Below are positions 44,005-50,960 of a DNA stretch of 50,960 bases, in pieces. Origin of the DNA: an uncultured Eubacterium sp. (lineage in GTDB: Bacteria > Bacillota > Clostridia > Lachnospirales > Lachnospiraceae). Each line of letters begins with the position of its first letter. Position 1 is the first letter of the stretch. The notes beneath the pieces were generated by a model. The model was not told where the DNA came from, searched no databases, and saw nothing but the letters and a program-made list of their open reading frames with translations. The stretch lies in the NCBI GenBank assembly GCA_947178105.1, contig CAMWXD010000028.1, positions 1 through 50,960 of the forward strand, written 5' to 3'. Both the position numbers and the translations under genes were made by a program.

Positions 44005-44883
44005 TTAATCATTTTTCTGCTCCCAAAAAGTCCAATGAACCAAAGGCTTGAAACCTATCTTTTCATAGAAGGCATTGCCGCCGCCAGTCATATGCGTTGC
44101 GCCTAAAGGCTTTAGCCTGCGATAATGCTCTGAAAGCGCCGCTGCTGCCAAGCCCTTCTTTCGATACTTTGGAATCGTACAGAGTGGTTCCATATAAGCA
44201 AGGTGATTTTCTGGAGTCCACCACATCCCTGCATAACAGACGTACTCCCCTTTCGTATTTTCAATGACAATCGAATTCTCTTTCTGCATGTGTGGCGCCA
44301 TTAGCCTATAATATCCATATTCAGCATCTCCATTCCAAGGGCCTTCATCTTTTTCTCGGTCAAAGCCTTTCCAGCAGCACTCCACTATTTTTTCCACCGA
44401 AAACCTTTCAGGCTCCACGAAATGAAATCCATCCGGCAGCGAATAATGAAGCGGTTGTTCAAAGTCGAAAACGTGAAATAAAAAACCTGATGATTGTTGA
44501 AAGCCAATGTTCGCCGCTGCTTCTTTCACTGCCTTTTGGCCGCCAAAAATCACAAACCTGAGAGAACCATCCACACGCGGCATTGATGAAACCGCGTACG
44601 CAGCCATCTCATCCGCCAGCTCCTCATAGCCCGGTCGCAGGCTGAAATACACATCATTTACAGGATTTTCGTAAAAAACAAACCCTGCTATGCGTCCATG
44701 GTCTTCCCAAATCTTCCATCGATGTACCAGGGATTTATCCAACCAATCACTGGATAGCGCATACTCCAAAAACGGAGCAGGAACACCATTTCTCCAATCT
44801 TTTTCATATATATCAGCCATAAATTGATATATGTCCATAAAATCACATAAAACTCTAAAGTTTCTCGAAATTATTTTAGCCAT
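44005..44883 (-). CDS. GNAT acetyltransferase
   Basis: 292 residues. The acetyl-CoA core is in the C-terminal half: MEPLCTIPKYRKKGLAAAALSEHYRRLKPLGATHMTGGGNAFYEKIGFKP. The N-terminal half looks like a degenerate second GNAT fold (GRIAGFVFYEN). The substrate is unknown. The start at 44883 has AAGGAGG eight bases upstream. It is the first gene right of the CRISPR region and reads toward it. Confidence 0.88.
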   Translation of the reverse strand: MAKIISRNFRVLCDFMDIYQFMADIYEKDWRNGVPAPFLEYALSSDWLDKSLVHRWKIWEDHGRIAGFVFYENPVNDVYFSLRPGYEELADEMAAYAVSSMPRVDGSLRFVIFGGQKAVKEAAANIGFQQSSGFLFHVFDFEQPLHYSLPDGFHFVEPERFSVEKIVECCWKGFDREKDEGPWNGDAEYGYYRLMAPHMQKENSIVIENTKGEYVCYAGMWWTPENHLAYMEPLCTIPKYRKKGLAAAALSEHYRRLKPLGATHMTGGGNAFYEKIGFKPLVHWTFWEQKND

Positions 44884-44975
44884 AAATACGTCCTCCTTAT
44901 ACATGATTTATGTAATTATAACAAAATATGGTGTACAAAGAAGCAGCAAGAATCGTTATAATCAATCTTACCACA

Positions 44976-45005
44976 AAAGGACGCCTGCTTACGCAAGCGT
45001 CCTTT
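44976..45005 (-). terminator. Terminator after the CD3324-type gene
   Basis: Perfect 9-bp arms (44976-44984 and 44997-45005), two bases after the stop, then a weak T run on the minus strand. Confidence 0.65.
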
Positions 45006-45007
45006 GA

Positions 45008-45265
45008 TTATCCATATATTATTTTTTTAAGTGTGCTATCTGCCAGCCCGTATCGCTTCGACAGTGCTTCTAAGGAATATCCCTTTTTAAAAAGAAATTT
45101 TATTTCCCTATTTCTTTTTTGATAAAATTCACGTGAGCCACTGACGGAACCCCATTCCTTTTTGGCTGATGTCTTTGGAATATATATCACATCTCCATCA
45201 ATGTAGGACTGAATCTCTTTTAATAATTTCTCAGGAAATATTTCCGCTGCATTTATATATTTCAT
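45008..45265 (-). CDS. CD3324-family small HTH protein
   Basis: 85 residues: MKYINAAEIFPEKLLKEIQSYIDGDVIYIPK at the start and a helix-turn-helix-like end (EIKFLFKKGYSLEALSKRYGLADSTLKKII). This matches the CD3324 family of small putative regulators in Clostridia. RBS AAGGAGCGG precedes the ATG. No target can be named. Confidence 0.85.
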   Translation of the reverse strand: MKYINAAEIFPEKLLKEIQSYIDGDVIYIPKTSAKKEWGSVSGSREFYQKRNREIKFLFKKGYSLEALSKRYGLADSTLKKIIYG

Positions 45266-45329
45266 TTTTACCGCTCCTTATTTATCTTTTATAAATAAAG
45301 TGCAGATACAGCAGAACATATAGTACTAT

Positions 45330-45370
45330 TGCCCATGCAGTTTTTATATGCCTGCTATTCTGCATGGGCA
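45330..45370. repeat. Perfect 11-bp inverted repeat
   Basis: TGCCCATGCAG (45330-45340) and CTGCATGGGCA (45360-45370), 19-base loop, no T run on either side; overlaps the 3' end of the small frame at 45355-45417. Confidence 0.7.
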
Positions 45371-45417
45371 AAAGCATCCTTAAGGCCATTTTGATATAAT
45401 GCCCATATTTTTTTCAT
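45355..45417 (-). CDS. Possible 20-residue peptide
   Basis: Starts MKKIWALYQNG and ends DAFAHAE before TAG, with AAAGGAG about nine bases upstream of the ATG. Beyond the TAG the frame continues for about 23 codons to a TAA, so it may be a stop-interrupted small gene. Downstream of the ferredoxin-like gene in the same direction. Unrecognised. Confidence 0.35.
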   Translation of the reverse strand: MKKIWALYQNGLKDAFAHAE

Positions 45418-45474
45418 AGAACATTGCTCCTTTCCATTTTTTCTCTAGCAACAATAACCTGTGCTGCCACCTGC

Positions 45475-46128
45475 TTACGAAACAGGCTCTAAAATCCTGC
45501 CATCCGTTGCAATCGTCACAACCTGGCATGGTATGGATTTTCCACTTTTCTCAAGCGCTTTTTTTGCCGCAAACGCTATGCCGCCGCAGCATGGGACTTC
45601 CATGCGGACTACGGTAACACTCTGAATATCCTGATTTTTTATAATCTCTGTTAATTTTTCACTATAATCAACGCCATCCAGCTTTGGGCATCCAATCAGC
45701 GTCACTCTGCCTTTCATAAAATCCTGATGTATGCCGGCATATGCATACGCCGTACAATCCGCGGCAATCAGCAGATTTGCCCCACCATAATATGGCGCAT
45801 TGACAGGGGCAAGCTTGAGCTGGCAAGGCCACTGCGCAAGCTGTGAGCTCTGCTCCATAGGACAGACTGTACCAGCCGTTTCCCCTGTTTTTTTCGCCCT
45901 GTTTTCAAGAACGGCTTGCTCATTGTAAGCTGCCGCCTCACGTTCTACAAACGAAATAGCGCCCACAGGGCAGTTTGGCAGACAGTCTCCCAGCCCATCA
46001 CAGTAATCATCCCGCAGCAGCTTCGCCTTACCGTCTACCATGCCGATCGCCCCCTCGTGGCAGGCGTCTGCACAAGCACCGCAGCCATTGCATATTGTTT
46101 CATCAATCTGTATGATTTTACGAATCAT
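45475..46128 (-). CDS. 4Fe-4S ferredoxin-like protein
   Basis: 217 residues. The N-terminal domain carries CNGCGACADAC and CDGLGDCLPNCP, binding two [4Fe-4S] clusters. The C-terminal part (about 110-217) has a conserved Cys set (LIGCPKLDG, VPCCGG) and may bind another cofactor. Such proteins are electron carriers, often near a hybrid-cluster protein or Crp-type regulator, neither of which is in the window. RBS AGGAGG precedes the ATG. Confidence 0.88.
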   Translation of the reverse strand: MIRKIIQIDETICNGCGACADACHEGAIGMVDGKAKLLRDDYCDGLGDCLPNCPVGAISFVEREAAAYNEQAVLENRAKKTGETAGTVCPMEQSSQLAQWPCQLKLAPVNAPYYGGANLLIAADCTAYAYAGIHQDFMKGRVTLIGCPKLDGVDYSEKLTEIIKNQDIQSVTVVRMEVPCCGGIAFAAKKALEKSGKSIPCQVVTIATDGRILEPVS

Positions 46129-46246
46129 CGCGTGGTATCCTCCTTTTTAGACAAAACATCCCAAACAGCTATACATACAAAATATCACCATCTCAGCCAG
46201 AGGCTGCCGAAAACCGCACCAATGGTTACAAAGCCCATTTCATTTT

Positions 46247-46516
46247 TTAATCTTCATAATGTCCTTTGCAGGATATGATCCTGATATTTTTTACTTCATC
46301 AATACTATATACAAGGCGGTTCACTTCGTCTATCCGCCTGCTGTATAATCCTGATTTATCCTGCCTTAGCAGTTTTGGCTTTCCTATACCTTGCAATGCT
46401 CCGTTTCGCTTTATATCTTCCAATAGGCAGTTTATCTTCTTTAATGTTTTTCTGTCCTGCATTTGCCAATATAGATAATCGTTCCAACCTTTAGAATCAA
46501 AGGTTAAGTCATTCAT
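46247..46516 (-). CDS. yoeB: YoeB/Txe-type toxin
   Basis: 89 residues of the ribosome-dependent mRNA endonuclease family: WNDYLYWQMQDRKTLKKIN, GIGKPKLL, YSRRIDEVNRLVYSID and the C-terminal KGHYED with the catalytic His86. Its start overlaps the antitoxin stop by four bases (ATGA). A full-length, presumably active copy. Confidence 0.95.
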   Translation of the reverse strand: MNDLTFDSKGWNDYLYWQMQDRKTLKKINCLLEDIKRNGALQGIGKPKLLRQDKSGLYSRRIDEVNRLVYSIDEVKNIRIISCKGHYED

Positions 46517-46848
46517 TTTTTTGCTTCTCCATTCCTTTGTATCCCATGTTTTTTCTCAAATTCTAAAACTTTTTCAGTTGGTTTCCAATCTTCTGATTCC
46601 ATTGCCCTTAATTCTTCCATAGTAAAAGAAATAGTATCGCCCTTTTCGTGGTTATCTACGCTTTCATTTATCTTTGCTAAATATTCAGCGTTTCGTTTTG
46701 CTTTCTGCAGGGCGTTATATTCGGCTTCGTTTATCATGTAGATATTTTCATTCCGCGGCCTTGAAATAACAACGGTTTCGCCCATACTGATTTTGTCACA
46801 CCATTCTTTGAAATTATCCCGGACATTCACAGACTTTACTGCTAACAT
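46513..46848 (-). CDS. yefM: YefM/Phd-type antitoxin
   Basis: 111 residues: the DNA-binding N-terminus MLAVKSVNVRDNFKEWCDKISMGETVVISRPRNENIYMINEAEYNAL, and a C-terminal part that neutralises the toxin. The tail is longer than usual. RBS AGGAGG precedes the ATG. It lies upstream of the toxin in the standard order, with a palindrome and consensus promoter just ahead. Confidence 0.95.
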   Translation of the reverse strand: MLAVKSVNVRDNFKEWCDKISMGETVVISRPRNENIYMINEAEYNALQKAKRNAEYLAKINESVDNHEKGDTISFTMEELRAMESEDWKPTEKVLEFEKKHGIQRNGEAKK

Positions 46849-46880
46849 GTTTTACCTCCTGCTTTAAATTTCTAAAAATG

Positions 46881-46940
46881 TACGTTTTTACGTATTTATT
46901 TCTGCACTATTATTATATTTCATGTATAAGTCGGTGTCAA
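46881..46940 (-). promoter_or_regulatory. yefM-yoeB promoter and operator
   Basis: On the minus strand TTGACA (46935-46940), 17-bp spacer, TATAAT (46912-46917): an exact consensus. Downstream lies the palindrome TACGTTTTTACGTA (46881-46894), a likely binding site for the antitoxin. Confidence 0.85.
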
Positions 46941-46946
46941 TGAAAA

Positions 46947-46982
46947 TTAAAAAGACAGATATAAAACCATTTTACATCTGTC
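46947..46982 (-). terminator. Terminator after the coiled-coil gene cassette
   Basis: Perfect 7-bp stem (46954-46960 and 46976-46982), then TCTTTTTAATT on the minus strand; a T run also follows on the plus strand. Confidence 0.7.
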
Positions 46983-47088
46983 CATCTTTTTTATTATCTC
47001 ATTTGGTAATTATTGCTTTCAGAAGATATTTCTGATCCTGCTGACATACTCAGCCGGCAGCGGATCTACACAGTTTAATTTGCCGTAT

Positions 47089-47475
47089 TCACAATCCCTC
47101 CTTCTTTTCAAACGCTATTTTTAAAATACCCCCCCCCGGTTCTGCCAGCAGTTCCCTGCCCTGCTCTTCAATCTGCGCCAGCCTGTCCACCAGCTCTTCC
47201 CACTTATCCTGATCCATGATCCGCAGCCGTTCTTCCAGATGTGTCACTCGTTCCTCAATCGTAACGTCCCGGCTTTCAATATGCTGTGCACGCTCGTCTG
47301 TCACACGCACAATGCCTTCCATTGCCTGCAAACACTCCATGATTTCCTTCGTCCGCCTGTCGATGGCAGCTTCCAGGCATTCGATCGTTTGCAGGCGTTC
47401 TTCGATATGCACTGTCCGTTCATAAGTCATACAAGCCTTTTCCCATAAGGATACGAAAAACCTTTTCCATTTCAT
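47089..47475 (-). CDS. Coiled-coil protein with a G9 tract near its 3' end
   Basis: 128 residues, highly charged and helical (TVHIEERLQTIECLEAAIDRR, ESRDVTIEERVTHLEERLRIM), no membrane segment. The start at 47475 overlaps the ParB-like stop by four bases. A run of nine G on the coding strand (47129-47137) encodes PGGG, 17 residues before the natural C-terminal region ILKIAFEKKEGL. One-base slippage either way ends the protein within a few codons. Just beyond the stop a minus-strand frame (CEYGKLNCVDPLPAEYV..., to 47019) with AAGGAGG but no start codon may be the remnant of a further gene. Family unknown. Confidence 0.75.
   Translation of the reverse strand: MKWKRFFVSLWEKACMTYERTVHIEERLQTIECLEAAIDRRTKEIMECLQAMEGIVRVTDERAQHIESRDVTIEERVTHLEERLRIMDQDKWEELVDRLAQIEEQGRELLAEPGGGILKIAFEKKEGL
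47129..47137 (-). repeat. Homopolymer G9 inside a coding region
   Basis: Nine C on the plus strand. In frame it gives ccG GGG GGG GGt. Confidence 0.95.
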
Positions 47476-48281
47476 ACATCCGATCCCCTTTTCCATACTG
47501 CTTTCCATTCCGATCGATCCGTAAAAAGAGCAGAAAGGTCAATCGATATTTCTCTCATCTTTCCGATCCCCTGAATGCAAATACGATCATCCAATGGAAA
47601 ATACTCTGTCTTACTGCCTTTTTCCTGTTCCTGCAAAGGAACAAAATTGCGAAACCACATCCGCCTTACCTTTACCTTTTGATTCCCATACAAAAAATAC
47701 AGGCAGGCTGCCCGGTGCTGTCCGTCATAAATACGGTTTTGATTATCAAACAATGTAATCAACTGCTTCCCTGCCGGATAACCATGCTCCCGAACCTGCC
47801 TTAGATTATACGCTAAGCGCTCACTGTTTGTCTGCCTGCGCAGCAGTCCTGCATCATAATAATTGACCTGCTTTCTGCGGTCATTTTCTGCGGCAATGCC
47901 ATGCAATGCTTTCAGCACGCGTGACTCCGCAAGCGGGCGCAAAACCTCTTGCCCTTTTTCATCATACGTATCTACCAGCAGATCCGCCAAAAAGACCTCG
48001 TCATAAGTAATCTTTTCCAAATCCGCAAGCAGCCCCGACAATCCAACCAAATGCACCGGGTCAAAATCCCGGCAGGAAAAACCTTCTACACCTACGATCT
48101 GGTCGATTGCCTTCTCCATCCTGCCTGCGATCTGATCAAACTCCTGTACTGTCAGATCCAGGCGCATCTCTTTATAATGGACATGTATAGCTTCTCCAAT
48201 ATTGTCCTCAATCTCAAACCTGTAACCTACATCATCCGCCGCATCCAAAGATGCCAGCGATAATACTGCCGGATTGCTCAT
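47472..48281 (-). CDS. ParB/Srx-like nucleotide-binding-fold protein with N-terminal HIH domain
   Basis: 269 residues. The C-terminal part holds NRIYDGQHRAACLYFLYGN (DGQHRAA at 186-192), the phosphate-binding box of ParB/sulfiredoxin-like proteins. The N-terminal domain (about 20-60, IHVHYKEMRLDLTVQEFDQIAGRM) resembles the 88-residue protein encoded nearby. Similar proteins occur in surface-glycan gene groups, but that is context knowledge only. The start at 48281 has AAAGGA nine bases upstream. Followed by the coiled-coil gene with an ATGA overlap. Confidence 0.7.
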   Translation of the reverse strand: MSNPAVLSLASLDAADDVGYRFEIEDNIGEAIHVHYKEMRLDLTVQEFDQIAGRMEKAIDQIVGVEGFSCRDFDPVHLVGLSGLLADLEKITYDEVFLADLLVDTYDEKGQEVLRPLAESRVLKALHGIAAENDRRKQVNYYDAGLLRRQTNSERLAYNLRQVREHGYPAGKQLITLFDNQNRIYDGQHRAACLYFLYGNQKVKVRRMWFRNFVPLQEQEKGSKTEYFPLDDRICIQGIGKMREISIDLSALFTDRSEWKAVWKRGSDV

Positions 48282-48345
48282 AGCGTCCCATCCTTTCTGC
48301 CGCAACCGTTCCTGCAAGCCTTAAGAACCTTACAGGCTCCGATTC

Positions 48346-49011
48346 TCAGTAATCAGCAAATGTCAGATAATCTTCGATTAAGCTGCTGTAATTTTTCGCC
48401 TTGATCTGTTCCGTCAATCTAGGCGTATACCGGAAAAATACTTTGCGAAGCTTGCGCTGCGTATCCGCATAGTCCAGACAGGCAAGCCTTTCTTCTATCC
48501 CACGGATATAGCCTTCCTGGAATTCCCTCTTGTCAAAAATACTTCGCACAATCAAATACAGCAGCGTTGTCTCATCATCCATTGCCCACCAATTATTTTT
48601 TTCATCCCATACTCTGTGTCTCCACACATCCTCGTTAATGCACGCATCCAGAGGTATCCATGTCTTAGGCGTCAGAGATTTGCAGCAAAGCCGAAAACTT
48701 ACATCTATATAAAAATTGCAGTCTATATGCTGCTTTTTCCAAAATTCAGATTCCGGGAGCTGGTATGCAAAGTTCCAGCCATTTTTCCTTCCAAGCGGAT
48801 GTTTTGTTTTTCTAAATCCATGCGTGCGCATAAACTCCGCAAATGCTTCATGGTCTTCCTCTTTTACTAAAAGGTCAATATCCTTGCCGTCCTTTAACCG
48901 TTCCGGCAGTTCCCCGTTTATATTTTTAATCAGGACATAACGCACTGCCTGGCAATCGTGATTTAATGCATGAAAAAAAGCGCATATAAATTCTTTTTTA
49001 ATATAATTCAT
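48346..49011 (-). CDS. Nucleotidyltransferase-fold protein
   Basis: 221 residues. The polymerase-beta-like motif is KDGKDIDLLV (Asp44, Asp46 as metal ligands). Later IDCNFYIDVSFR could supply the third acidic residue. It resembles uncharacterised nucleotidyltransferases, distinct from LicD. The substrate is unknown; a glycan or antibiotic-type target is possible. The ATG overlaps the stop of the 88-residue gene by four bases, so it is coupled to it. Confidence 0.75.
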   Translation of the reverse strand: MNYIKKEFICAFFHALNHDCQAVRYVLIKNINGELPERLKDGKDIDLLVKEEDHEAFAEFMRTHGFRKTKHPLGRKNGWNFAYQLPESEFWKKQHIDCNFYIDVSFRLCCKSLTPKTWIPLDACINEDVWRHRVWDEKNNWWAMDDETTLLYLIVRSIFDKREFQEGYIRGIEERLACLDYADTQRKLRKVFFRYTPRLTEQIKAKNYSSLIEDYLTFADY

Positions 49012-49274
49012 TCTTTTTCTCCCGTACTTTCCGCTCTTTCCGTTTTTAAGCCCTCCAAGCCTCCCCTTCTTTTTAATAAATCCATCTGCTTTTTAGCCAG
49101 GACAAAGCAGGAAGCCATTTGCAGGAAATCTTTTTCGGGAAGAGCCAGGCGAAATTTATCGTTTTGAATATGAATCTCGTACTTTTCATGTCCTGTTGTG
49201 GAATGGTTTAATTCGATCTTTAATTTTGTATTTCCGATTTGAATGTTTTCGATGGTTTTGATGATTTCTCCCAT
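49008..49274 (-). CDS. Small HIH-domain protein
   Basis: 88 residues with the segment YEIHIQNDKFRLALPEKDF, matching in pattern the N-terminal domain of the ParB-like protein (H-x-H, R-L-x-L, F, A). It has no membrane part. First of the three coupled genes 49274-47472; probably a subunit or a regulator of that group. RBS is weak. Confidence 0.65.
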   Translation of the reverse strand: MGEIIKTIENIQIGNTKLKIELNHSTTGHEKYEIHIQNDKFRLALPEKDFLQMASCFVLAKKQMDLLKRRGGLEGLKTERAESTGEKE

Positions 49275-49364
49275 AGTAGATGCTCCTTATGGTAATTTAT
49301 CCGTTCTAAAATGCTTTTCTTCTTTATTTCGTCTGTACGTTTCTCGCTTTTTATATATGAATTC

Positions 49365-49393
49365 TTGCTAAAATGTCCTACTTATGATAGAAT
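49365..49393 (+). promoter_or_regulatory. Promoter of the PIN toxin-antitoxin pair
   Basis: TTGCTA (49365-49370), 17-bp spacer, TAGAAT (49388-49393). Confidence 0.7.
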
Positions 49394-49427
49394 AACTTTA
49401 AAAATATACAAGAAAGGGTGCAATTCC

Positions 49428-49664
49428 ATGACAATTCAGCAAGAAGCAACCGACCTGATTTACCATCTGCCAGACAAGAATGTGCAGCTACTGGTCGAAT
49501 TAATGAGAACCATGCTTTCTCCTGCCCAAAATACAGCAGCCCCTCTAAAACCTGCCGATCCATCTAAAAGAATTGGGCTGGGCAAAGGGATCATCAACGA
49601 CCCTGAAGGCTTTGACAAATGGGATCTTGAAGTTGCTGATTTACTTGAAGGTACCGGCATATGA
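49428..49664 (+). CDS. Antitoxin of a PIN-domain module
   Basis: 78 residues: N-terminal MTIQQEATDLIYHLPDKNVQLLVELMRTML and a C-terminal acidic, toxin-binding tail (DKWDLEVADLLEGTGI). It is not a classical AbrB-type VapB, but gene order and the four-base ATGA overlap with the toxin fit an antitoxin. RBS AAAGGG lies before the ATG. The opposite strand orientation shows it was inserted between genes of the minus-strand cassette. Confidence 0.8.
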   Translation: MTIQQEATDLIYHLPDKNVQLLVELMRTMLSPAQNTAAPLKPADPSKRIGLGKGIINDPEGFDKWDLEVADLLEGTGI

Positions 49665-50065
49665 AATACTTAGCAGATACACATATCCTAATATGGGCAT
49701 TAAGTGACGATCCCAAGTTAACCTTAGAAGGAAGAGAAATCCTCCTAAATTCCGAAAATACAATCTATTTCAGTATCGTAAATGTATGGGAGGTTGGAAT
49801 CAAGTATTCCCTCCATAAAGAATGTTTCAATTTTTCTGCTGAAGCATTTTACAGCCTATGTATAACATCTGGATATGAAATGCTCCCTTTTTCAGTTAAC
49901 CATATATTTACTATGGAAACATTAAAACGCCCGAAAAATGCTCCCCGGCACCGTGACCCGTTTGACCGGCTTTTATTAGCACAAGCCAAAACAGAAAACA
50001 TCTGTTTTCTTTCACATGATTCGCTACTAAAAGATTATCATGAGCCTTATTTAAAGAACATTTAA
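49661..50065 (+). CDS. vapC: VapC-like PIN-domain ribonuclease toxin
   Basis: 134 residues with PIN acidic residues Asp6, Glu44, Asp99 and Asp120 (MKYLADTHILIWALSDDPK, IVNVWEVGIK, HRDPFDRLLLAQA, FLSHDSLL). Family members cut tRNA or other RNA. Apparently intact. Downstream (50110-50140) a GCCAGG/CCTGGC hairpin may be a weak terminator. Confidence 0.9.
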   Translation: MKYLADTHILIWALSDDPKLTLEGREILLNSENTIYFSIVNVWEVGIKYSLHKECFNFSAEAFYSLCITSGYEMLPFSVNHIFTMETLKRPKNAPRHRDPFDRLLLAQAKTENICFLSHDSLLKDYHEPYLKNI

Positions 50066-50147
50066 AAATATTAAAAACGAGCTTCCAACAACACCTATCG
50101 CCAATGCCAGGTTTGAAAATACCAACTTCATGCCTGGCTCTTCGTTT

Positions 50148-50349
50148 TCATCTCCCTATCTTAAAAATCTGCATCGCTTTTTGTATCTTGAAAACAGGAT
50201 TTGACTGTACAAACTTCTCCGCCTGTTCTTTTACAAAAGTGTTGCGCCCGCTGTGCTCATCGATCATATAAAACGACATGTTGCCAACTTCTTTCGCTAC
50301 ACCACAGCAAATATTGATATCCTGGCTGCGCTCTTCATTATTTTCTGCA
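50148..50349 (-). pseudogene. Gene remnant, truncated or frameshifted
   Basis: A minus-strand frame ends at TGA (50150-50148) and reads VGNMSFYMIDEHSGR, then FVKEQAEKFVQSNPVFK near its end. Upstream, an ATG overlapping the methyltransferase stop gives a short hydrophobic start (MKSAARISIFAVV) that hits a stop, while the other frame continues into the tail. The two halves probably belonged to one gene. An internal ATG at 50279 gives only 43 codons. Family not recognised. Confidence 0.45.
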
Positions 50350-50955
50350 TTTCAAATAATACTGTCCTCCAAACGGACACCATTTCAGCCACCGCTCAAC
50401 CCTTGCGAACTTATGAAACAGCCCTTTTCTTGGCAGAAAAATAATATAGGCAGTCTTTACATTATGAAATCCTGCATGTTGCATGGCCTTTACCAGTTTT
50501 CTCCTGTATACTAAGTCCGCATCTTCATCAAACACACAATCATTCACAATTTTTCTAGTAACCGGATTCCATGGATTATGTTCAAAAATATATAAACTAC
50601 CATTATTTTTCAACACTCTTTTACACTCTAACAATAATTGTTTATGTTCTTCATGTGGTATATGATGCAGCACACAGGCAATCAAAATGATATGAAAACT
50701 CTCGTCTTGAAATGGTATTTTCTTTCCGTCATAGCATGAAAAATGCACATTCGTACATTCCAATTCCTTTGCCTGGGCAATGCTTGCTTCTGAAACATCT
50801 ATTCCAAAATATTCCATATTTGCAAAATACTCTTTAAAATGTATTGCATTCATTCCATCACCACAGCCCAGATCCAATACTCTAATTTTATACTTTTTCT
50901 CTTCTCCCCCCCCAGACCGTCCGAAAACCCTTTGTTGTTCATCCATTTTTATCAT
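50338..50955 (-). CDS. SAM-dependent class I methyltransferase with a G8 tract, start near the edge
   Basis: 205 residues: VLDLGCGDG (27-34) is the SAM-binding motif I, then FGIDVSEASIAQAKEL, CVLHHIPHEEHKQLLLECKRVLK and SLYIFEHNPWNP. A run of eight G at 50906-50913 encodes SGGG at residues 14-17, before motif I. Loss or gain of one G would cause early termination. The ATG at 50955 is five bases from the window edge, so the true start and its RBS may lie outside. The target is unknown, perhaps a glycan or small molecule. Confidence 0.8.
   Translation of the reverse strand: MIKMDEQQRVFGRSGGGEEKKYKIRVLDLGCGDGMNAIHFKEYFANMEYFGIDVSEASIAQAKELECTNVHFSCYDGKKIPFQDESFHIILIACVLHHIPHEEHKQLLLECKRVLKNNGSLYIFEHNPWNPVTRKIVNDCVFDEDADLVYRRKLVKAMQHAGFHNVKTAYIIFLPRKGLFHKFARVERWLKWCPFGGQYYLKCRK
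50906..50913 (-). repeat. Homopolymer G8 inside a coding region
   Basis: Eight C on the plus strand; frame tct GGG GGG GGa. Confidence 0.95.
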
Positions 50956-50960
50956 TTTTT

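Overview
The window reads as a chromosomal segment of a spore-forming, probably motile low-to-mid GC Firmicute, most likely a Lachnospiraceae (Clostridia). Evidence: spoIVA; the rplS-lepB-rbgA-rnhB-FliK-like-FlhB-like-yraN-pgeF order; the pyrH-frr-uppS-cdsA-dxr-rseP order; DUF6033 and CD3324 family proteins; strong AGGAGG ribosome binding sites; and sigma-A type promoters. The species cannot be named from the sequence alone. Nearly all genes lie on the minus strand.

Region by region. 1-7.4 kb: a left-truncated AlbA_2/ATPase protein with a 21-bp coding minisatellite, ATP sulfurylase cysDN, aroE, rpsU, and the mannonate pathway pair uxuA plus an SDR fructuronate reductase. A divergent AraC regulator follows, with a readable promoter and paired half-sites. 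8.4-12.9 kb: a CapA-like phosphatase, a glutamate-type symporter translationally coupled to a solute-binding lipoprotein, and an RmlD-like protein. 13-20.4 kb: isoprenoid, lipid and translation housekeeping genes, a bactofilin and a polysaccharide deacetylase. 20.8-26.2 kb: three flagellum-associated-looking proteins behind a sigma-D-like promoter, divergent from a chemoreceptor followed by an FMN-binding lipoprotein. 26.3-38.4 kb: metallo-hydrolase, a self-regulated TetR/acetyltransferase pair, spoIVA, the pgeF-to-rplS cluster, and an ECF sigma/anti-sigma pair. 38.5-41.8 kb: an AAA-ATPase/nuclease fusion, a C45 acyltransferase, and a deleted HAD pseudogene.

41.9-43.3 kb holds a 17-repeat CRISPR array without any cas gene in the window. 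It has an AT-rich leader with its own promoter and an 8-nt handle (ATTGACAC) that fits Cas6-type processing. Two of its spacers overlap the same target. 44-50.96 kb is accessory: an acetyltransferase, a CD3324 regulator, a ferredoxin-like protein, a YefM/YoeB module, and a minus-strand cassette. The cassette comprises a coiled-coil protein, a ParB/Srx-like protein, a nucleotidyltransferase, a small HIH-domain protein and a methyltransferase. It is interrupted by a plus-strand PIN toxin-antitoxin module and a gene remnant.

The most unusual signals are two poly-G tracts (G9 and G8) inside two genes of that last cassette, suggesting phase variation; the overlapping spacer pair in the orphan CRISPR array; and the sigma-D-like promoter in front of a FlgL/FliD-like gene.
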